A stretch of DNA of 64,000 nt, from contig NZ_UAUU01000008.1 of NCBI RefSeq assembly GCF_900457465.1, positions 186,001 to 250,000 of the forward strand, given 5' to 3'. Source of the DNA: Sphingobacterium multivorum. Lineage in GTDB: Bacteria > Bacteroidota > Bacteroidia > Sphingobacteriales > Sphingobacteriaceae. Numbering within the stretch: position 1 is the stretch's first letter; every line of letters starts with the position of its first letter. The notes under the pieces were generated by a model. The model worked only from the letters and a program-made list of their open reading frames with translations. It made no database searches and was not told the origin of the DNA. Shown in pieces: positions 1-9,474 of the stretch. The translations under genes and the position numbers were made by a program.

Positions 1-1818
1 TATATAGCTCTTGTCAAATATATTCTGAACATCCACAAAGATGTTTAAGTCTTGGAGTTGGTACGATCCTCTTACGTCAGCGATGAAATAAGATTTGTAA
101 CTGATACGCTCATTAAAGCGGTTTGCAGAAGTGAACATCCAGTTCTTGTGGTTTATGGTAAAGTTGGCAATAACTTGATGCCTTAAGCTTTCAATAGCAT
201 ATTTGGATAGTATCCCGTCTGCTAATGTTATGCTTGGGTTGAGATAATTATAACTTAGCGTTGTAAAGTATCGTGTCGTTGCGCTGGGATCATTGATATT
301 ATATCGGAATGAAGCATTGAATCCATCAATTTTATTTTTTCCAATATTTATTGGTTTCCACGGAATGACCGTTCCGCTTCCTGTAGTGGCATCCTCTTTT
401 TGCCAGTCAATGAAATCGTTTATCCTTCGATGGAAATAGCCCACTTGCGCAATAACTCGATTGGATAAGTATTTTATACCACTTTCTATCTGATAGGCAT
501 TTTCAGAGCTCAGTGTGGGGTTTCCGACGTTGGCTGTCTGATTGGTGTAAAGATCCGTAAAGGAAGGGATACGTTGGCTAGAACCTGCGTTGACTACAAT
601 CTTCCAATGTTCGGTAATATCATAGCCCAAATCTAGACCCGGGAATACCTGCCAGCCAAATTTTGAGTTATAATTGATGTAGGCACCTGAGTTGATCATC
701 AGTTTTTCGATCGCCTCGGTTTTGAATTCCAGGTAGCCGCCGTAATTCTCCCGGTTATGGTCGCCAATACTGGTGCTATTGATACGTTCAAATCGACTTT
801 CTAATCCTAAGCCAAATGTACCATAACTTTGCTCCAATGTAGCATTGATTTCTGCTCCAAAGACGTTGCTGTAATGTTTGGATCTACCTTTCGTTGTTTC
901 TCGGCCTAAATACCAATATTCATCTTCGTTGTAGCGATTACTGAGGCGTGGACTGATGGAAAATGCCTGTGTTAATTGATGCTTGGACTGCAGGGAAGCG
1001 AAAGCTGTCTTAACCTGTTCATACGCTTCCTTGTCACTCGGTGCAGCGTAGTAACCATTGGCTCCAAATTGATTGTTGATATAGCCAACATTGGCTTTTA
1101 TCATATTGGCTGTATTCGGTTGATATGTCCCGTCATAATAGAGTTTATTATTATTAGAGGCTGTATTATAGCGTTGCCCATTGGAGTCTTCGTGGCCAAA
1201 ATATAAACCGTGGCTTGTTTGCTTGGTTAAGAACTGTGAGCCAAGCTGAACGCCTTTACCATAATACTTGCCTGTACTTGTCTGCTCATTATCTTTGAAT
1301 GATGAACCACTATACACCTGGGCACTAATTTGATTTGATTCAATTTTTTTTGTTACGATGTTAATAGCGCCGGTTAGCGCATTAATGCCGAAAATTCTGG
1401 ATGCTGGTCCTCGAATGATTTCGATACGTTCGATGGCTTCCAGCGGAACCGGAAGGTTCATATTGTGATGGGCACTCTGTGGATCGGTGATTTTAACACC
1501 ATTGAGTAGGATCGCTGTCTGTTCAAAAGAGCCTCCGTCGATACTTATATCTGCCTGCGAACCGAATGGTCCACGTTGGCGAATATCAACTCCTGGGATA
1601 TTGCTAAGCAATTCGTTGATTGATCGATTTGGTAGTCTCTGTATATCTTCCTGCGTCAATATTTGGATGTTCTTGCTTTGTTTTGAAAAAGGGATCTGTA
1701 AGCGATTTTGATTAATGATGACTTCACCCAAAGCGGTTGTGTCATTAATCTGCGCAGTCGCAGCTCCAATACTCAGTACTAATGCAAGTTTTGTTAACGT
1801 AATATTCTTATTCAACAT
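1..1818 (-). CDS. BtuB-like TonB-dependent outer-membrane receptor (3' end beyond window)
   Basis: The minus-strand frame is open from the ATG at 1818 to the window edge, giving 606 residues; only the last stretch of the beta-barrel is missing. A signal peptide ends near residue 22 (AATA-Q). The plug domain follows: a TonB-box-like segment (TTALGEVIINQNR), then the typical LLSNIPGVDIRQRG and RIEIIRGPASRIFGINALTGAINIVTK regions (about residues 60-155). The rest alternates aromatic and polar residues as in a 22-strand barrel. Receptors of this type use TonB energy to import a scarce ligand across the outer membrane. Overall resemblance is to the BtuB (cobalamin) group, but the substrate cannot be proven. 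The short upstream gap has no room for a cobalamin riboswitch. Confidence 0.85.
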   Translation of the reverse strand, partial: MLNKNITLTKLALVLSIGAATAQINDTTALGEVIINQNRLQIPFSKQSKNIQILTQEDIQRLPNRSINELLSNIPGVDIRQRGPFGSQADISIDGGSFEQTAILLNGVKITDPQSAHHNMNLPVPLEAIERIEIIRGPASRIFGINALTGAINIVTKKIESNQISAQVYSGSSFKDNEQTSTGKYYGKGVQLGSQFLTKQTSHGLYFGHEDSNGQRYNTASNNNKLYYDGTYQPNTANMIKANVGYINNQFGANGYYAAPSDKEAYEQVKTAFASLQSKHQLTQAFSISPRLSNRYNEDEYWYLGRETTKGRSKHYSNVFGAEINATLEQSYGTFGLGLESRFERINSTSIGDHNRENYGGYLEFKTEAIEKLMINSGAYINYNSKFGWQVFPGLDLGYDITEHWKIVVNAGSSQRIPSFTDLYTNQTANVGNPTLSSENAYQIESGIKYLSNRVIAQVGYFHRRINDFIDWQKEDATTGSGTVIPWKPINIGKNKIDGFNASFRYNINDPSATTRYFTTLSYNYLNPSITLADGILSKYAIESLRHQVIANFTINHKNWMFTSANRFNERISYKSYFIADVRGSYQLQDLNIFVDVQNIFDKSYI

Positions 1819-1839
1819 GCTTTCCTAGATTTTACGCTG

Positions 1840-1869
1840 CAAAAGTAGCTTAGCAGATTAAAAAACAAA
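1840..1869 (-). promoter_or_regulatory. Bacteroidota-type promoter of the TonB receptor
   Basis: Read on the minus strand there is a TTTG at 1869-1866, an 18-nt spacer, and TACTTTTG at 1847-1840. This matches the TTTG / TAnnTTTG consensus used by the Bacteroidota primary sigma factor. It lies about 22 bp before the start codon at 1818. Confidence 0.6.
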
Positions 1870-1919
1870 TAGTCCGGTGTGAATAATACTGGTAGTCCGG
1901 ATGATGTTTTATAGCCTTT

Positions 1920-2870
1920 TTACATCCATTCTTCTCGACCGATACGCTTTTTCCCTGTTATATCGATGTGATCTTGCTTGTTGGTGCTTTTTATTTTTTC
2001 GATGTTGGTCAAATCGGGTTGGCCAGATTCGAGCCAGGCGGAATACCAATAGGAGGCAACACGTAAGATGGTTTTTTGCATTCTCCTTTCTACCATACCG
2101 TTCATGGCTTCATGATAGGCTCTAGCATAATTATCAGAGTAGGTCCATACCAATTGATTGTTTCGTTCAATAAATGATTTTTTTTGAGATGCCTTAAATT
2201 GACGATCGAGACCAGCTTCAATCGTTAAGACAGAATCCACAAGGCGATTACTTTCGTAAACAATAACCCAGGCCTCTTGTAGAGGATCTTTGATATAGCT
2301 CGCTTTTCCGACGCGAAGGTTGTATTTTTCGGAAAACATTTCCGGTAAGCGGCTTTCCCAGAATGCATGTATGCCTAGTTGATTGGTGAGCTGTCCATTG
2401 TAATTTTTAGTCGTATGCAATGGAACATGGGCGTCTGCAATATAATGGCCCAGTTCTGCTGAGTGTTTGATGATTCGTTTATAATCTTTTGCTTGAAAGG
2501 CCTTAACAAGCTTTTGATAGGTAAGGTTGATTTGCCAGGGTACTATACCATTTTTTAACAATTGACTTTCTTGAAATCTTTCTTTGGCTTGTGACCAATG
2601 TAGGGGTATGGTGTCAATTGTACTTTCCTTAAGGTAGTCCTCCATATCGATAAAATGTCTCGGGCCTTCAGCGCTATCTGTGAAGCAACGTTTGTCTGGA
2701 TCGACCGCTTTTTCGGTAATAAGGTCGATATTGGATTTATAAAATTTTGCCAACTTTGCTGGTAGGGCGAAAACGGCATAATGATTAATTTTTTTATGCG
2801 CAAAAAATCCCCACGATGTTAAAATTAGCATGGCGATTATGCAAAGCATCTGATAAAATAGAGACTTCAT
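1920..2870 (-). CDS. Zinc-dependent phospholipase C / S1-P1 nuclease-like secreted protein
   Basis: A 316-residue protein with an N-terminal hydrophobic signal segment (about residues 7-20) followed at once by W20 and H25 in WGFFAHKK. An N-terminal Trp plus spaced His/Asp ligands is the hallmark of the zinc phospholipase C / P1 nuclease fold, where the mature N-terminus binds zinc. Further candidate ligands are the H of RHFID, the cluster HSAELGHYIADAHVPLH (near residue 140) and HAFWE. The exported protein would hydrolyse phosphodiester bonds of lipids or nucleic acids; sequence alone does not separate the two. The ATG at 2870 is well placed and the stop overlaps nothing. The next gene downstream, the TonB receptor, has its own promoter. 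Confidence 0.75.
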   Translation of the reverse strand: MKSLFYQMLCIIAMLILTSWGFFAHKKINHYAVFALPAKLAKFYKSNIDLITEKAVDPDKRCFTDSAEGPRHFIDMEDYLKESTIDTIPLHWSQAKERFQESQLLKNGIVPWQINLTYQKLVKAFQAKDYKRIIKHSAELGHYIADAHVPLHTTKNYNGQLTNQLGIHAFWESRLPEMFSEKYNLRVGKASYIKDPLQEAWVIVYESNRLVDSVLTIEAGLDRQFKASQKKSFIERNNQLVWTYSDNYARAYHEAMNGMVERRMQKTILRVASYWYSAWLESGQPDLTNIEKIKSTNKQDHIDITGKKRIGREEWM

Positions 2871-3050
2871 GGGTTATCAAACTGGCTATTAATTAATTGT
2901 TGATATTAAATATACATAAAGGAAAATTAAAAATGGATTAACTGTATTTTTTATTGATGTTAATTTATATTTTCTTAACATAACTAAACAATAAAATAAT
3001 ATTGATACTCGTTAAAATTGATTAATTTGCCGACACAAAATGCAGTCGTT

Positions 3051-4039
3051 ATGAAGATATTGTATGCCGTACAAGGGACAGGAAACGGACATCTGAGCCG
3101 TGCAATGGATATTGTCCCCTGTCTGAGGGAGTTAGGGGAAGTTGATGTTTTGGTTAGTGGAATTCAAGCGGATCTATCATTACCTTTTAAAGTGAAATAC
3201 CGTTATCATGGGCTGAGTTTTATCTTCGGTAAATCCGGCGGGGTAGACCTGTGGAAAACTTTTATGAGTTCGACGATCCGCAAATTTACGAATGAAATTA
3301 AGAGCTTGCCCATCGAAAACTATGATTTGGTGATCAATGATTTTGAACCGATCTCTGCTTGGGCTTGTCATTCAAAAGATCTAGAATGCATTGGGCTGAG
3401 CCATCAGATCGCTGCTTTAGACCCCTCGAGCCCCAAGCCAGAAGATAGTGACATGTTGGGCAAATTTATCATGAAAAATTATGCTCCGTCTACCCATTCC
3501 TATGGTTTCCATTTCAAGCGGTACGGCAAGAACATTTATCCACCGGTTATCCGTAATGCTGTTCGTGAATTAAATGTCACCGATCAGGGACATTACACTG
3601 TTTACCTCCCCGCATATGACGATGCGCATCTTTTAAAGCATTTGATGAAGTTTCCGGACGTGAAATGGGATGTCTTTAGTAAACACAATTCAAAGGCATT
3701 TGACATGAAAAATGTAACGATAAGGCCGATCAATAACCAATCTTTTATTGATAGTATGGCATCTTCTTCTGGAGTTTTATGTGGGGCGGGTTTTGAAACA
3801 CCGGCAGAAGCGTTATATTTGAAAAAAGAAACTGTTAGTTATCCCAATGAAAAACCAGTATGAGCAGCATTTGAATGCAGCGTCATTGGAAGAGATGGGA
3901 GTGCCTGTAATTTCGAGTTTAAAACAGAAGAACATGCTGGCGATAGAAAGCCTGGCTCAACAGTAAATCTAGGGTTGACGTTGATTACCCTAATATCACG
4001 CAAGAAATTATAAATGAAATCGTGCAGAAGCACCGTTAA
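3051..4039 (+). pseudogene. Glycosyltransferase (MJ1255/VC2487-like) with two frameshifts
   Basis: The ATG at 3051 gives MKILYAVQGTGNGHLSRA, the N-terminal loop of GT-B glycosyltransferases of the PF13528 type; an upstream TTG is less likely. The first frame runs to about 3822 and then breaks in an A6 run (3822-3827). Removing one A restores KKLLVIPMKNQYEQH, the usual acceptor-side motif. A second break lies at the CC of 3951-3952; removing one C restores WLNSKSRVDVDYPN and continues to the TAA at 4037-4039. With both corrections the protein is 328 residues, the expected family size. Both breaks are +1, so assembly error is as likely as real loss. The gene is 6 bp ahead of the FKBP gene and probably co-transcribed with it. 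Donor and acceptor are unknown. Confidence 0.7.
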
Positions 4040-4045
4040 ACACAC

Positions 4046-4778
4046 ATGAAGTATATCGCATTAGCCCTATTATCCTTGACGACGGTCACAGGATTTGCTC
4101 AACAAAAAAAAACGAACACGACGGCAAAGAAGAAGGTCGTCGCAACTAAACCAAGTGCAACAAATCAACTGAAAACGAAGGCCGATTCTGTGTCTTATGC
4201 ATTTGGTGCCGATATCGGAAATTCCCTAAAGTCTATTGAGATCGATTATTTGAAGTCAGATGTCATTGCAAAAGCAATTTCGGATGTTCTGAAAGGAGAG
4301 AAGTCTCTATTGGAAGAGGGGCAAGGAAGAGCTGTTATCCAACAGGCGATCATGGACGTTCGTGCTAAAAAAGAGGCTGCTAGCCGTGCTGAAGAAGATA
4401 AATTTTTTGCCGAAAATGCAAAGGTTGCTGGGATGAAATCTACAGCTGAGGGGATTCAATATCTTGTTCTAAGTCAAACCGAAGGGCCAAAACCAAAAAG
4501 TGGACGATGAGGTAACAGTGCATTATAAAGGTACCTTATTGAATGGAAAGCAATTTGATAGCTCATATGACCGTAAGGAGCCATTGAAACTATCCTTGGG
4601 TCAGGTGATCAAAGGTTGGCAGATTGGAATCCCGTTAATGTCCAAGGGGGCAAAGTATAAATTTTTTATACCAAGCAGATTAGCGTATGGCGAACGGGCA
4701 ACAGGTGAAATTCCGGCAAACAGCACATTGGTGTTTGAGGTAGAATTGCTTGATATTGGTGCAGATGGAACAACGTAA
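4046..4778 (+). CDS. FKBP-type peptidyl-prolyl cis-trans isomerase, secreted (one frameshift)
   Basis: A signal peptide (MKYIALALLSLTTVTGFAQ) is followed by a Lys/Thr-rich linker, an FKBP N-terminal dimerisation segment (SYAFGADIGNSL, about residues 50-145) and the C-terminal catalytic FKBP domain (VTVHYKGTLLNGKQFDSS, GWQIGIPLMSKG, IPSRLAYG). The two halves are in different frames: an A5 run at 4495-4499 appears to have one A too many, and with A4 the protein reads PKVDDEVTVHY and is 243 residues long. It would act as a periplasmic or surface folding helper like FkpA or Mip. It follows the glycosyltransferase by 6 bp, and its 3' end overlaps the next gene by 14 bp, so the three genes look like one operon. 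Confidence 0.85.
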
Positions 4779-5671
4779 ATTAGGTAATACAAGCTTAATC
4801 GTTTCGGAAATAGGTTTGGGCTGTATGTCGCTAAAAAGCAATCAGTCCAAACAATCGAAAGATATTATCCAAAAAGCTTACGAGAAAGGGATCACTTTCT
4901 TCGATACGGCTGATCTCTACGATAGGGGTCTAAATGAGATGATCGTTGGGGAAAGTGTGCAAAGCTTTCGCAAACATATTGTGTTGGCGTCGAAAGTTGG
5001 TAACCTTTGGCGTGCAGATGGATCAGGTTGGGATTGGAAGGCTTCAAAGGACTATATTATCAAGGCTGTGGAAGGTTCCTTGTCACGTTTAAAAAACGGA
5101 CTACATCGACCTCTATCAGTTACATGGTGGTACGATAGAAGATCCGATAGAGGAGATTGTTGAAGCGTTTGAGTTGTTGAAGAAACAAGGGAAAATCCGT
5201 GCTTATGGTCTTTCATCAATTCGCCCAAATGTTATTAAGGCATTTTTATCCAAATCTGATATGGCCTCAGTTATGATGCAATACAGCTTATTGGATAGAA
5301 GACCTGAAGAAGAAATCAGTGGCTTATTGGAAGAACGGGGGGTAAGTATCGTCGTACGCGGCGTATTAGCCAAAGGTGTTCTCATTAACAAACCTATTGA
5401 ACCTTTCTTGCAGTATAGTTCGGGAGAGGTGGCCCATATCGTGAGAAACTTGGCAAATCTTTCCAAACGTATCGGAAAAGACAATATGATTGTCGCACTT
5501 TCTTATGTGCTTTCTAACGCAGCTGTTGCTACAGCACTCGTTGGTGTGAGTACCAAATTGCAATTGGATGAATTGATCAGAGCAAAAGAGCAGATGATCA
5601 AATTCAGTGATTCGGATAAGCAGGTTCTATTGGAAGGTGTCCGGTCGTTATACTATACCGAACACCGGTAA
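4765..5671 (+). CDS. Aldo/keto reductase (one frameshift)
   Basis: The product starts MEQRKLGNTSLIVSEIGLGCM, the classic N-terminus of the AKR superfamily, with catalytic Asp/Tyr in FDTADLYDRG and Lys in VLASKVG. The frame breaks in an A6 run at 5091-5096; with one A removed it reads RLKTDYIDLYQLHGG, carrying the conserved DYIDLYQLH strand with the catalytic His, and continues to the TAA at 5669-5671 (301 residues). These enzymes reduce aldehydes or ketones with NADPH in the cytoplasm; substrate unknown. The start overlaps the FKBP gene by 14 bp. The single +1 in a homopolymer looks like an assembly error. Confidence 0.85.
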
Positions 5672-5677
5672 GCTTTA

Positions 5678-6421
5678 CTATTTATTGAAAAATAGTCTTA
5701 ATATTTTAGCGAGGTCTTCTTTTGTATCCACAGCGACAGTTTCATGCGTTGTAATTGCCGTTTGAATGGCGTAACCGTTTTCTAACCAGCGCAGCTGTTC
5801 CAATGCTTCTGCTTCTTCTAGCATAGAAATAGGAAGTTGTGTCAGGGCTTTTAATGTATCTACCTGGTAGGCATATATTCCGATATGTTTATAGAATGTT
5901 TGCTTGTGTAACCATTGATCTTTTTCCACAGCTCTTAAAAAAGGAATGGTCTGCCGACTGAAGTAGATGGCTTCTCCTTTGGTGTTTCGGACAACTTTGG
6001 GTATGTTTACATTAAATAGCTCCTCTTCTGCTGTAATTTCCTTGACCAAGGTTGCTATCTGCGTAGTGGTATCTTCAAAACAACTTGCTAAAAGATCAAT
6101 TTGTGCGGGGTCTATAAAGGGTTCGTCACCCTGTATATTGATGGCAACATCATAGCCTCCTATATTTGTTATGACTTCGGCGCAACGATCTGTTCCCGAT
6201 TGGTGATGCGCTGCGGTCATGACGACTTCGCCACCAAAAGAGCGTACAGTCTGTGCGATGCGCTGGTCGTCAGTAGCAACAACAACCTCGTTTAATTTTG
6301 TTGATTTTTTGACCTGTTCGTAGACACGCTGGATCATCGTTTTTCCTTCGATGTCGATTAGCGGTTTTCCAGGGAATCTACTCGATGCATATCGGGCAGG
6401 AATAATACCTAAAAATTTCAT
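5678..6421 (-). CDS. kdsB: 3-deoxy-manno-octulosonate cytidylyltransferase
   Basis: A 247-residue protein of usual KdsB size. It activates Kdo with CTP to give CMP-Kdo for lipid A-core synthesis in the cytoplasm. Diagnostic motifs are IIPARYASSRFPGKPL at the N-terminus (nucleotide loop), VVVATDDQRI, HQSGTDRCAEV, INIQGDEPFI (metal-binding Asp) and a C-terminal HETVAVDTKEDL. The gene ends 6 bp from the convergent aldo/keto reductase. Its presence shows a Gram-negative Kdo-containing lipopolysaccharide. Confidence 0.95.
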   Translation of the reverse strand: MKFLGIIPARYASSRFPGKPLIDIEGKTMIQRVYEQVKKSTKLNEVVVATDDQRIAQTVRSFGGEVVMTAAHHQSGTDRCAEVITNIGGYDVAINIQGDEPFIDPAQIDLLASCFEDTTTQIATLVKEITAEEELFNVNIPKVVRNTKGEAIYFSRQTIPFLRAVEKDQWLHKQTFYKHIGIYAYQVDTLKALTQLPISMLEEAEALEQLRWLENGYAIQTAITTHETVAVDTKEDLAKILRLFFNK

Positions 6422-6460
6422 TTTTTATTTTTTATCATTGGCTGAGGAAATGCGCGTTTA

Positions 6461-6501
6461 TCAAAAAGCCTGTAAAATCAATTGACTTACAGGCTTTTTG
6501 A
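6461..6501 (-). terminator. Rho-independent terminator after the deoxynucleoside kinase gene
   Basis: A perfect 15-bp inverted repeat (6461-6475 with 6487-6501, arms containing AAAAAGCCTGTAA) encloses an 11-nt loop and, read on the minus strand, ends in a T run. It lies 8 bp after the kinase stop codon and 40 bp before the kdsB start, separating the two units. The A/T-flanked stem could also work in the other direction. Confidence 0.8.
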
Positions 6502-6509
6502 TATCGCAA

Positions 6510-7127
6510 TTATTCGAACAATCCAAATAATTCGGCTTCGATCTTTTGAATGATATTTCCGAGGTCCTCTGGGTTTGTGGTAAAATCCAGATTGTCTTTG
6601 TCGAGAATCATGACCTTACCGTCTTTGTAATTATTGATCCATTTATCGTATTTATCGTTTAGCTTTGACAAATAATCCAAACGAATTGCAGACTCATAAT
6701 CACGGCCCCTTTTTTGGATATTATTCACCAGGGTAGGGACAGAGGCTTTGAGGTATATCAATAAATCCGGCGGTTTGATATAGTGGATGATGCTTTGAAA
6801 AATATTACTATAGTTTTCAAAATCACGTGCGCTCATTAAGCCCATATCATACAAGTTTTCGGCAAAGATATAAGCATCTTCATAAATGGTACGGTCCTGA
6901 ATCATATCAATGCCGGTTTCCTGCAATTTTACAATATGTCTAAAGCGACTGTTGAGGAAAAAAATCTGAAGATTGAAAGCCCAGCGTTTCATGTCCGAAT
7001 AAAAATCTTCCAGATAAGGGTTGTTGTCTACAGCTTCAAACTGAGGTTCAAATTTAAAGTGACTGGCCAACATTTCGGTTAATGTTGTTTTGCCGGCACC
7101 TATATTTCCAACGATAGCTATGTGCAT
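6510..7127 (-). CDS. Deoxynucleoside kinase (dAdo/dGuo kinase family)
   Basis: A 205-residue protein with the P-loop GNIGAGKTT at residues 7-15, the DRT(I)YED motif matching the ERS/DRS catalytic-lid region of the family, and a KRGRDYE lid segment. It phosphorylates deoxynucleosides for nucleotide salvage in the cytoplasm. It sits 12 bp downstream of trpS on the same strand and is probably co-transcribed with it, ending at the strong stem-loop at 6461-6501. Confidence 0.9.
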   Translation of the reverse strand: MHIAIVGNIGAGKTTLTEMLASHFKFEPQFEAVDNNPYLEDFYSDMKRWAFNLQIFFLNSRFRHIVKLQETGIDMIQDRTIYEDAYIFAENLYDMGLMSARDFENYSNIFQSIIHYIKPPDLLIYLKASVPTLVNNIQKRGRDYESAIRLDYLSKLNDKYDKWINNYKDGKVMILDKDNLDFTTNPEDLGNIIQKIEAELFGLFE

Positions 7128-7139
7128 ATTATTTCTAGC

Positions 7140-8138
7140 TTAATAAAATCTTCTAATACCAATAATCTCACGAACTTCTTTCAGGGTCTTGCGTGCGGAC
7201 TCGCTTGCTTTTTCAGCGCCCATTTTTGCAACTTTAGCAATGTATGCATCATCGTTTGATATTTCTTCAATACGGGAGCGTACATCGTTGGTGGCAAGGA
7301 CCATATCTTCGGCCAATTGCTTTTTGAAATCACCATAACGAATTTCACATTTGTTATAGAGTTCATCAAAATGCTGTAATGTGTCTGCAGTAGATACGAC
7401 CTTCATTAAGTCAAAAAGATTTTGGATAGCTTCAGGTTTAGGCTGGTTCATCTCCGTCGGGCCTGAATCCGATACTGCGCGCATCACCTTTTTACGAATT
7501 ACGGTTTCACTATCCGATAGATAAATACAATCAGCTTCACCGTTAGATTTACCCATTTTTCCTTGGCCTGCAAGTCCAGGAACTTTCACCAATTTGTCAG
7601 AATAGGAGAACGCAAATGCCTCTTTAAAATAATCTACATTATATAAGCGATTGAAGCGGTTACCAAAAGTCCGCGTCATCTCCAAATGTTGTTCCTGATC
7701 TTTTCCTACCGGAACTTTTGTGCCATGGTGAATCAATATATCACAGGCCATCAAGACGGGGTAGGTCAACAAACCTGCGTTAACATTGTCGGGATTGCTT
7801 CTAACTTTATCTTTAAAAGCTGTAGCGCGTTCAAGCTCGCCGAGATAGGCGTTCATATTCATGTATAGATAGAGTTCCGCGACTTCTGGAACATCAGATT
7901 GAACGTAAATAGTCGATTTTTCAGGGTCTATTCCTGCTGCTAAATATTCAACAATAACTTGGCGAACCGTTCCCTGAAGCCCATGAGGAGTGGGGTGGGT
8001 CGTTAGTGAATGTAAATCCGCAATGAAAAAAAAGCAATTATATTCGTTTTGCATTTTCACAAAATTGCTCAATGCGCCGTAATAATTTCCTAAATGTAAT
8101 TTTCCGGTACTTCTGATACCGCTAACAACTGTTTCCAT
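7140..8138 (-). CDS. trpS: Tryptophanyl-tRNA synthetase
   Basis: A 332-residue class I aminoacyl-tRNA synthetase, normal length for bacterial TrpRS. The HIGH-type motif appears as HLGN at residues 15-18 and the KMSKS-type motif as KMGKS at residues 194-198. GKDQEQHLEMTR is the conserved Trp/ATP-site segment. It charges tRNA-Trp. It is followed by the deoxynucleoside kinase gene after 12 bp; mazG lies 76 bp upstream on the same strand. Confidence 0.95.
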   Translation of the reverse strand: METVVSGIRSTGKLHLGNYYGALSNFVKMQNEYNCFFFIADLHSLTTHPTPHGLQGTVRQVIVEYLAAGIDPEKSTIYVQSDVPEVAELYLYMNMNAYLGELERATAFKDKVRSNPDNVNAGLLTYPVLMACDILIHHGTKVPVGKDQEQHLEMTRTFGNRFNRLYNVDYFKEAFAFSYSDKLVKVPGLAGQGKMGKSNGEADCIYLSDSETVIRKKVMRAVSDSGPTEMNQPKPEAIQNLFDLMKVVSTADTLQHFDELYNKCEIRYGDFKKQLAEDMVLATNDVRSRIEEISNDDAYIAKVAKMGAEKASESARKTLKEVREIIGIRRFY

Positions 8139-8214
8139 ATTGCTGCGAATTTACGCATAAATTTGACAAAGTCGAATTAAATTCGGTCGCTGCCCGCCTT
8201 TTATAGGAATTGCT

Positions 8215-9027
8215 TTATTTTTTCAATTTTTTAGCTTCATTCCAATAAACGTCCATTTCTGCTAAACTCATTTCCTGCAGTTGCTGCTTATTTTCGGCTG
8301 CTTTTTGTTCCAGATAGGTGAAGCGTGCAATGAATTTTTTGTTGGTACGTTCAAGCGCATTTTCGGGGTTTATACCCATATGCCGTGCATAATTTATCAA
8401 GGAGAATAAGAGGTCGCCAAATTCGCCTTCCGCTTTTTCCTGATCCATTGGAAGTGCTGTCTCTAGATTAAATTCAGCTTTAAATTCGGCCAGTTCTTCC
8501 TCTACTTTTTCCCATACTTGTTTCTTATCTTCCCAGTCAAAGCCGACACCGCGCACTTTATCTTGAATACGATACGCCTTCACCAATGCGGGCAAACCTT
8601 TCGGGACGCCAGAAAGAACAGATGTGTTGCCTTCTTTGAGCTTGATTGTTTCCCAATTGGATTTGACCTGATCTTCTGTATCGGCATTGGTGTTACCGTA
8701 GATGTGGGGATGCCGCGTAATCAATTTATCACAGATTGCATTAAGTACGTCTACGATATCGAACTGTCCCTCTTCTTCGGCAATGCGCGCATAGAATACA
8801 AGGTGCATCAAGACGTCACCAAGTTCTTTTTTTATTTCGGGATAATCTTTTTCCAAAATGGCATCGGTCAATTCATACATTTCCTCCATCGTCAAATGGC
8901 GAAGGGTTTCCATGGTCTGTTTCTTATCCCAAGGACATTCAATCCGTAAGGTATATAAGACATCGAGTAATCGTTGAAATGCCAATTGAGGTGTATGCTG
9001 ATAAGCTGGTGCTGCTAGATTTGCCAT
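8215..9027 (-). CDS. mazG: Nucleoside triphosphate pyrophosphohydrolase MazG
   Basis: A 270-residue protein of typical full-length MazG size with two MazG domains. The first has PWDKKQTMETLRHLTMEEMYEL and KKELGDVLMHLVF (metal-binding E-x2-E / E-x2-D pattern); the second has VEEELAEFKAE and EFGDLLFSLINYAR with the same pattern. It hydrolyses NTPs and dNTPs to monophosphates and limits ppGpp or aberrant nucleotides in the cytoplasm. On the minus strand a TACTTTTG box at 9056-9049 lies 22 bp before the start and may be its -7 element. Confidence 0.93.
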   Translation of the reverse strand: MANLAAPAYQHTPQLAFQRLLDVLYTLRIECPWDKKQTMETLRHLTMEEMYELTDAILEKDYPEIKKELGDVLMHLVFYARIAEEEGQFDIVDVLNAICDKLITRHPHIYGNTNADTEDQVKSNWETIKLKEGNTSVLSGVPKGLPALVKAYRIQDKVRGVGFDWEDKKQVWEKVEEELAEFKAEFNLETALPMDQEKAEGEFGDLLFSLINYARHMGINPENALERTNKKFIARFTYLEQKAAENKQQLQEMSLAEMDVYWNEAKKLKK

Positions 9028-9170
9028 ATTTCATCGTGTTTGGTAGCACAAAAGTAGACATATGATTTTGAATAAACTATTTCAACTTGCGGAAAACAAA
9101 ACCCTTTTGTCAATCGTTTTATAATAAATTATAAAAATTAGAATTTAGATCGGATTTAGAACAATCAACT

Positions 9171-9470
9171 ATGGAAAGAATGCATGGATACTCCTCTGCA
9201 AGTGTTGCCTTGGAAAAGTTAAACAACTTAGGTTACACAATAGACTATAATATCGAATTTGACGATTTGTTGGCTCATGCTGATGAGTATAAAATTGACT
9301 ACTTATTTCGCTACGAAGGGGCGTCAGATCCTGATGATGAATCGACTGTATATGGTATCAGCAAAAATTCAGGACAGAAAGGCGTTTTTGTTGCTGGCAA
9401 TTTATCTTTGATTGAAGGTAAAAAGCGCGATATTCTATTACAATTAGAGCTTAGGGAACGGGAGCGGTAG
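9171..9470 (+). CDS. Conserved small protein of unknown function
   Basis: A 99-residue soluble acidic protein beginning MERMHGYSSASVALEKLNNLGY, with a DYLFRYEGASDPDDESTVYGIS core. Similar roughly 100-residue proteins with a 'RFEGxSDPDD' core are common in Bacteroidota, sometimes mislabelled as phosphoribosylpyrophosphate synthetase; no catalytic motif of that enzyme is present. It has no signal peptide or membrane segment. It lies 4 bp before the next gene, suggesting an operon. No function can be assigned. Confidence 0.7.
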   Translation: MERMHGYSSASVALEKLNNLGYTIDYNIEFDDLLAHADEYKIDYLFRYEGASDPDDESTVYGISKNSGQKGVFVAGNLSLIEGKKRDILLQLELRERER

Positions 9471-9474
9471 TCTT

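Noticed and set aside
1819..1919. Cobalamin riboswitch before the BtuB-like gene
   Set aside because: The stretch is too short and holds none of the conserved B12-box sequence.
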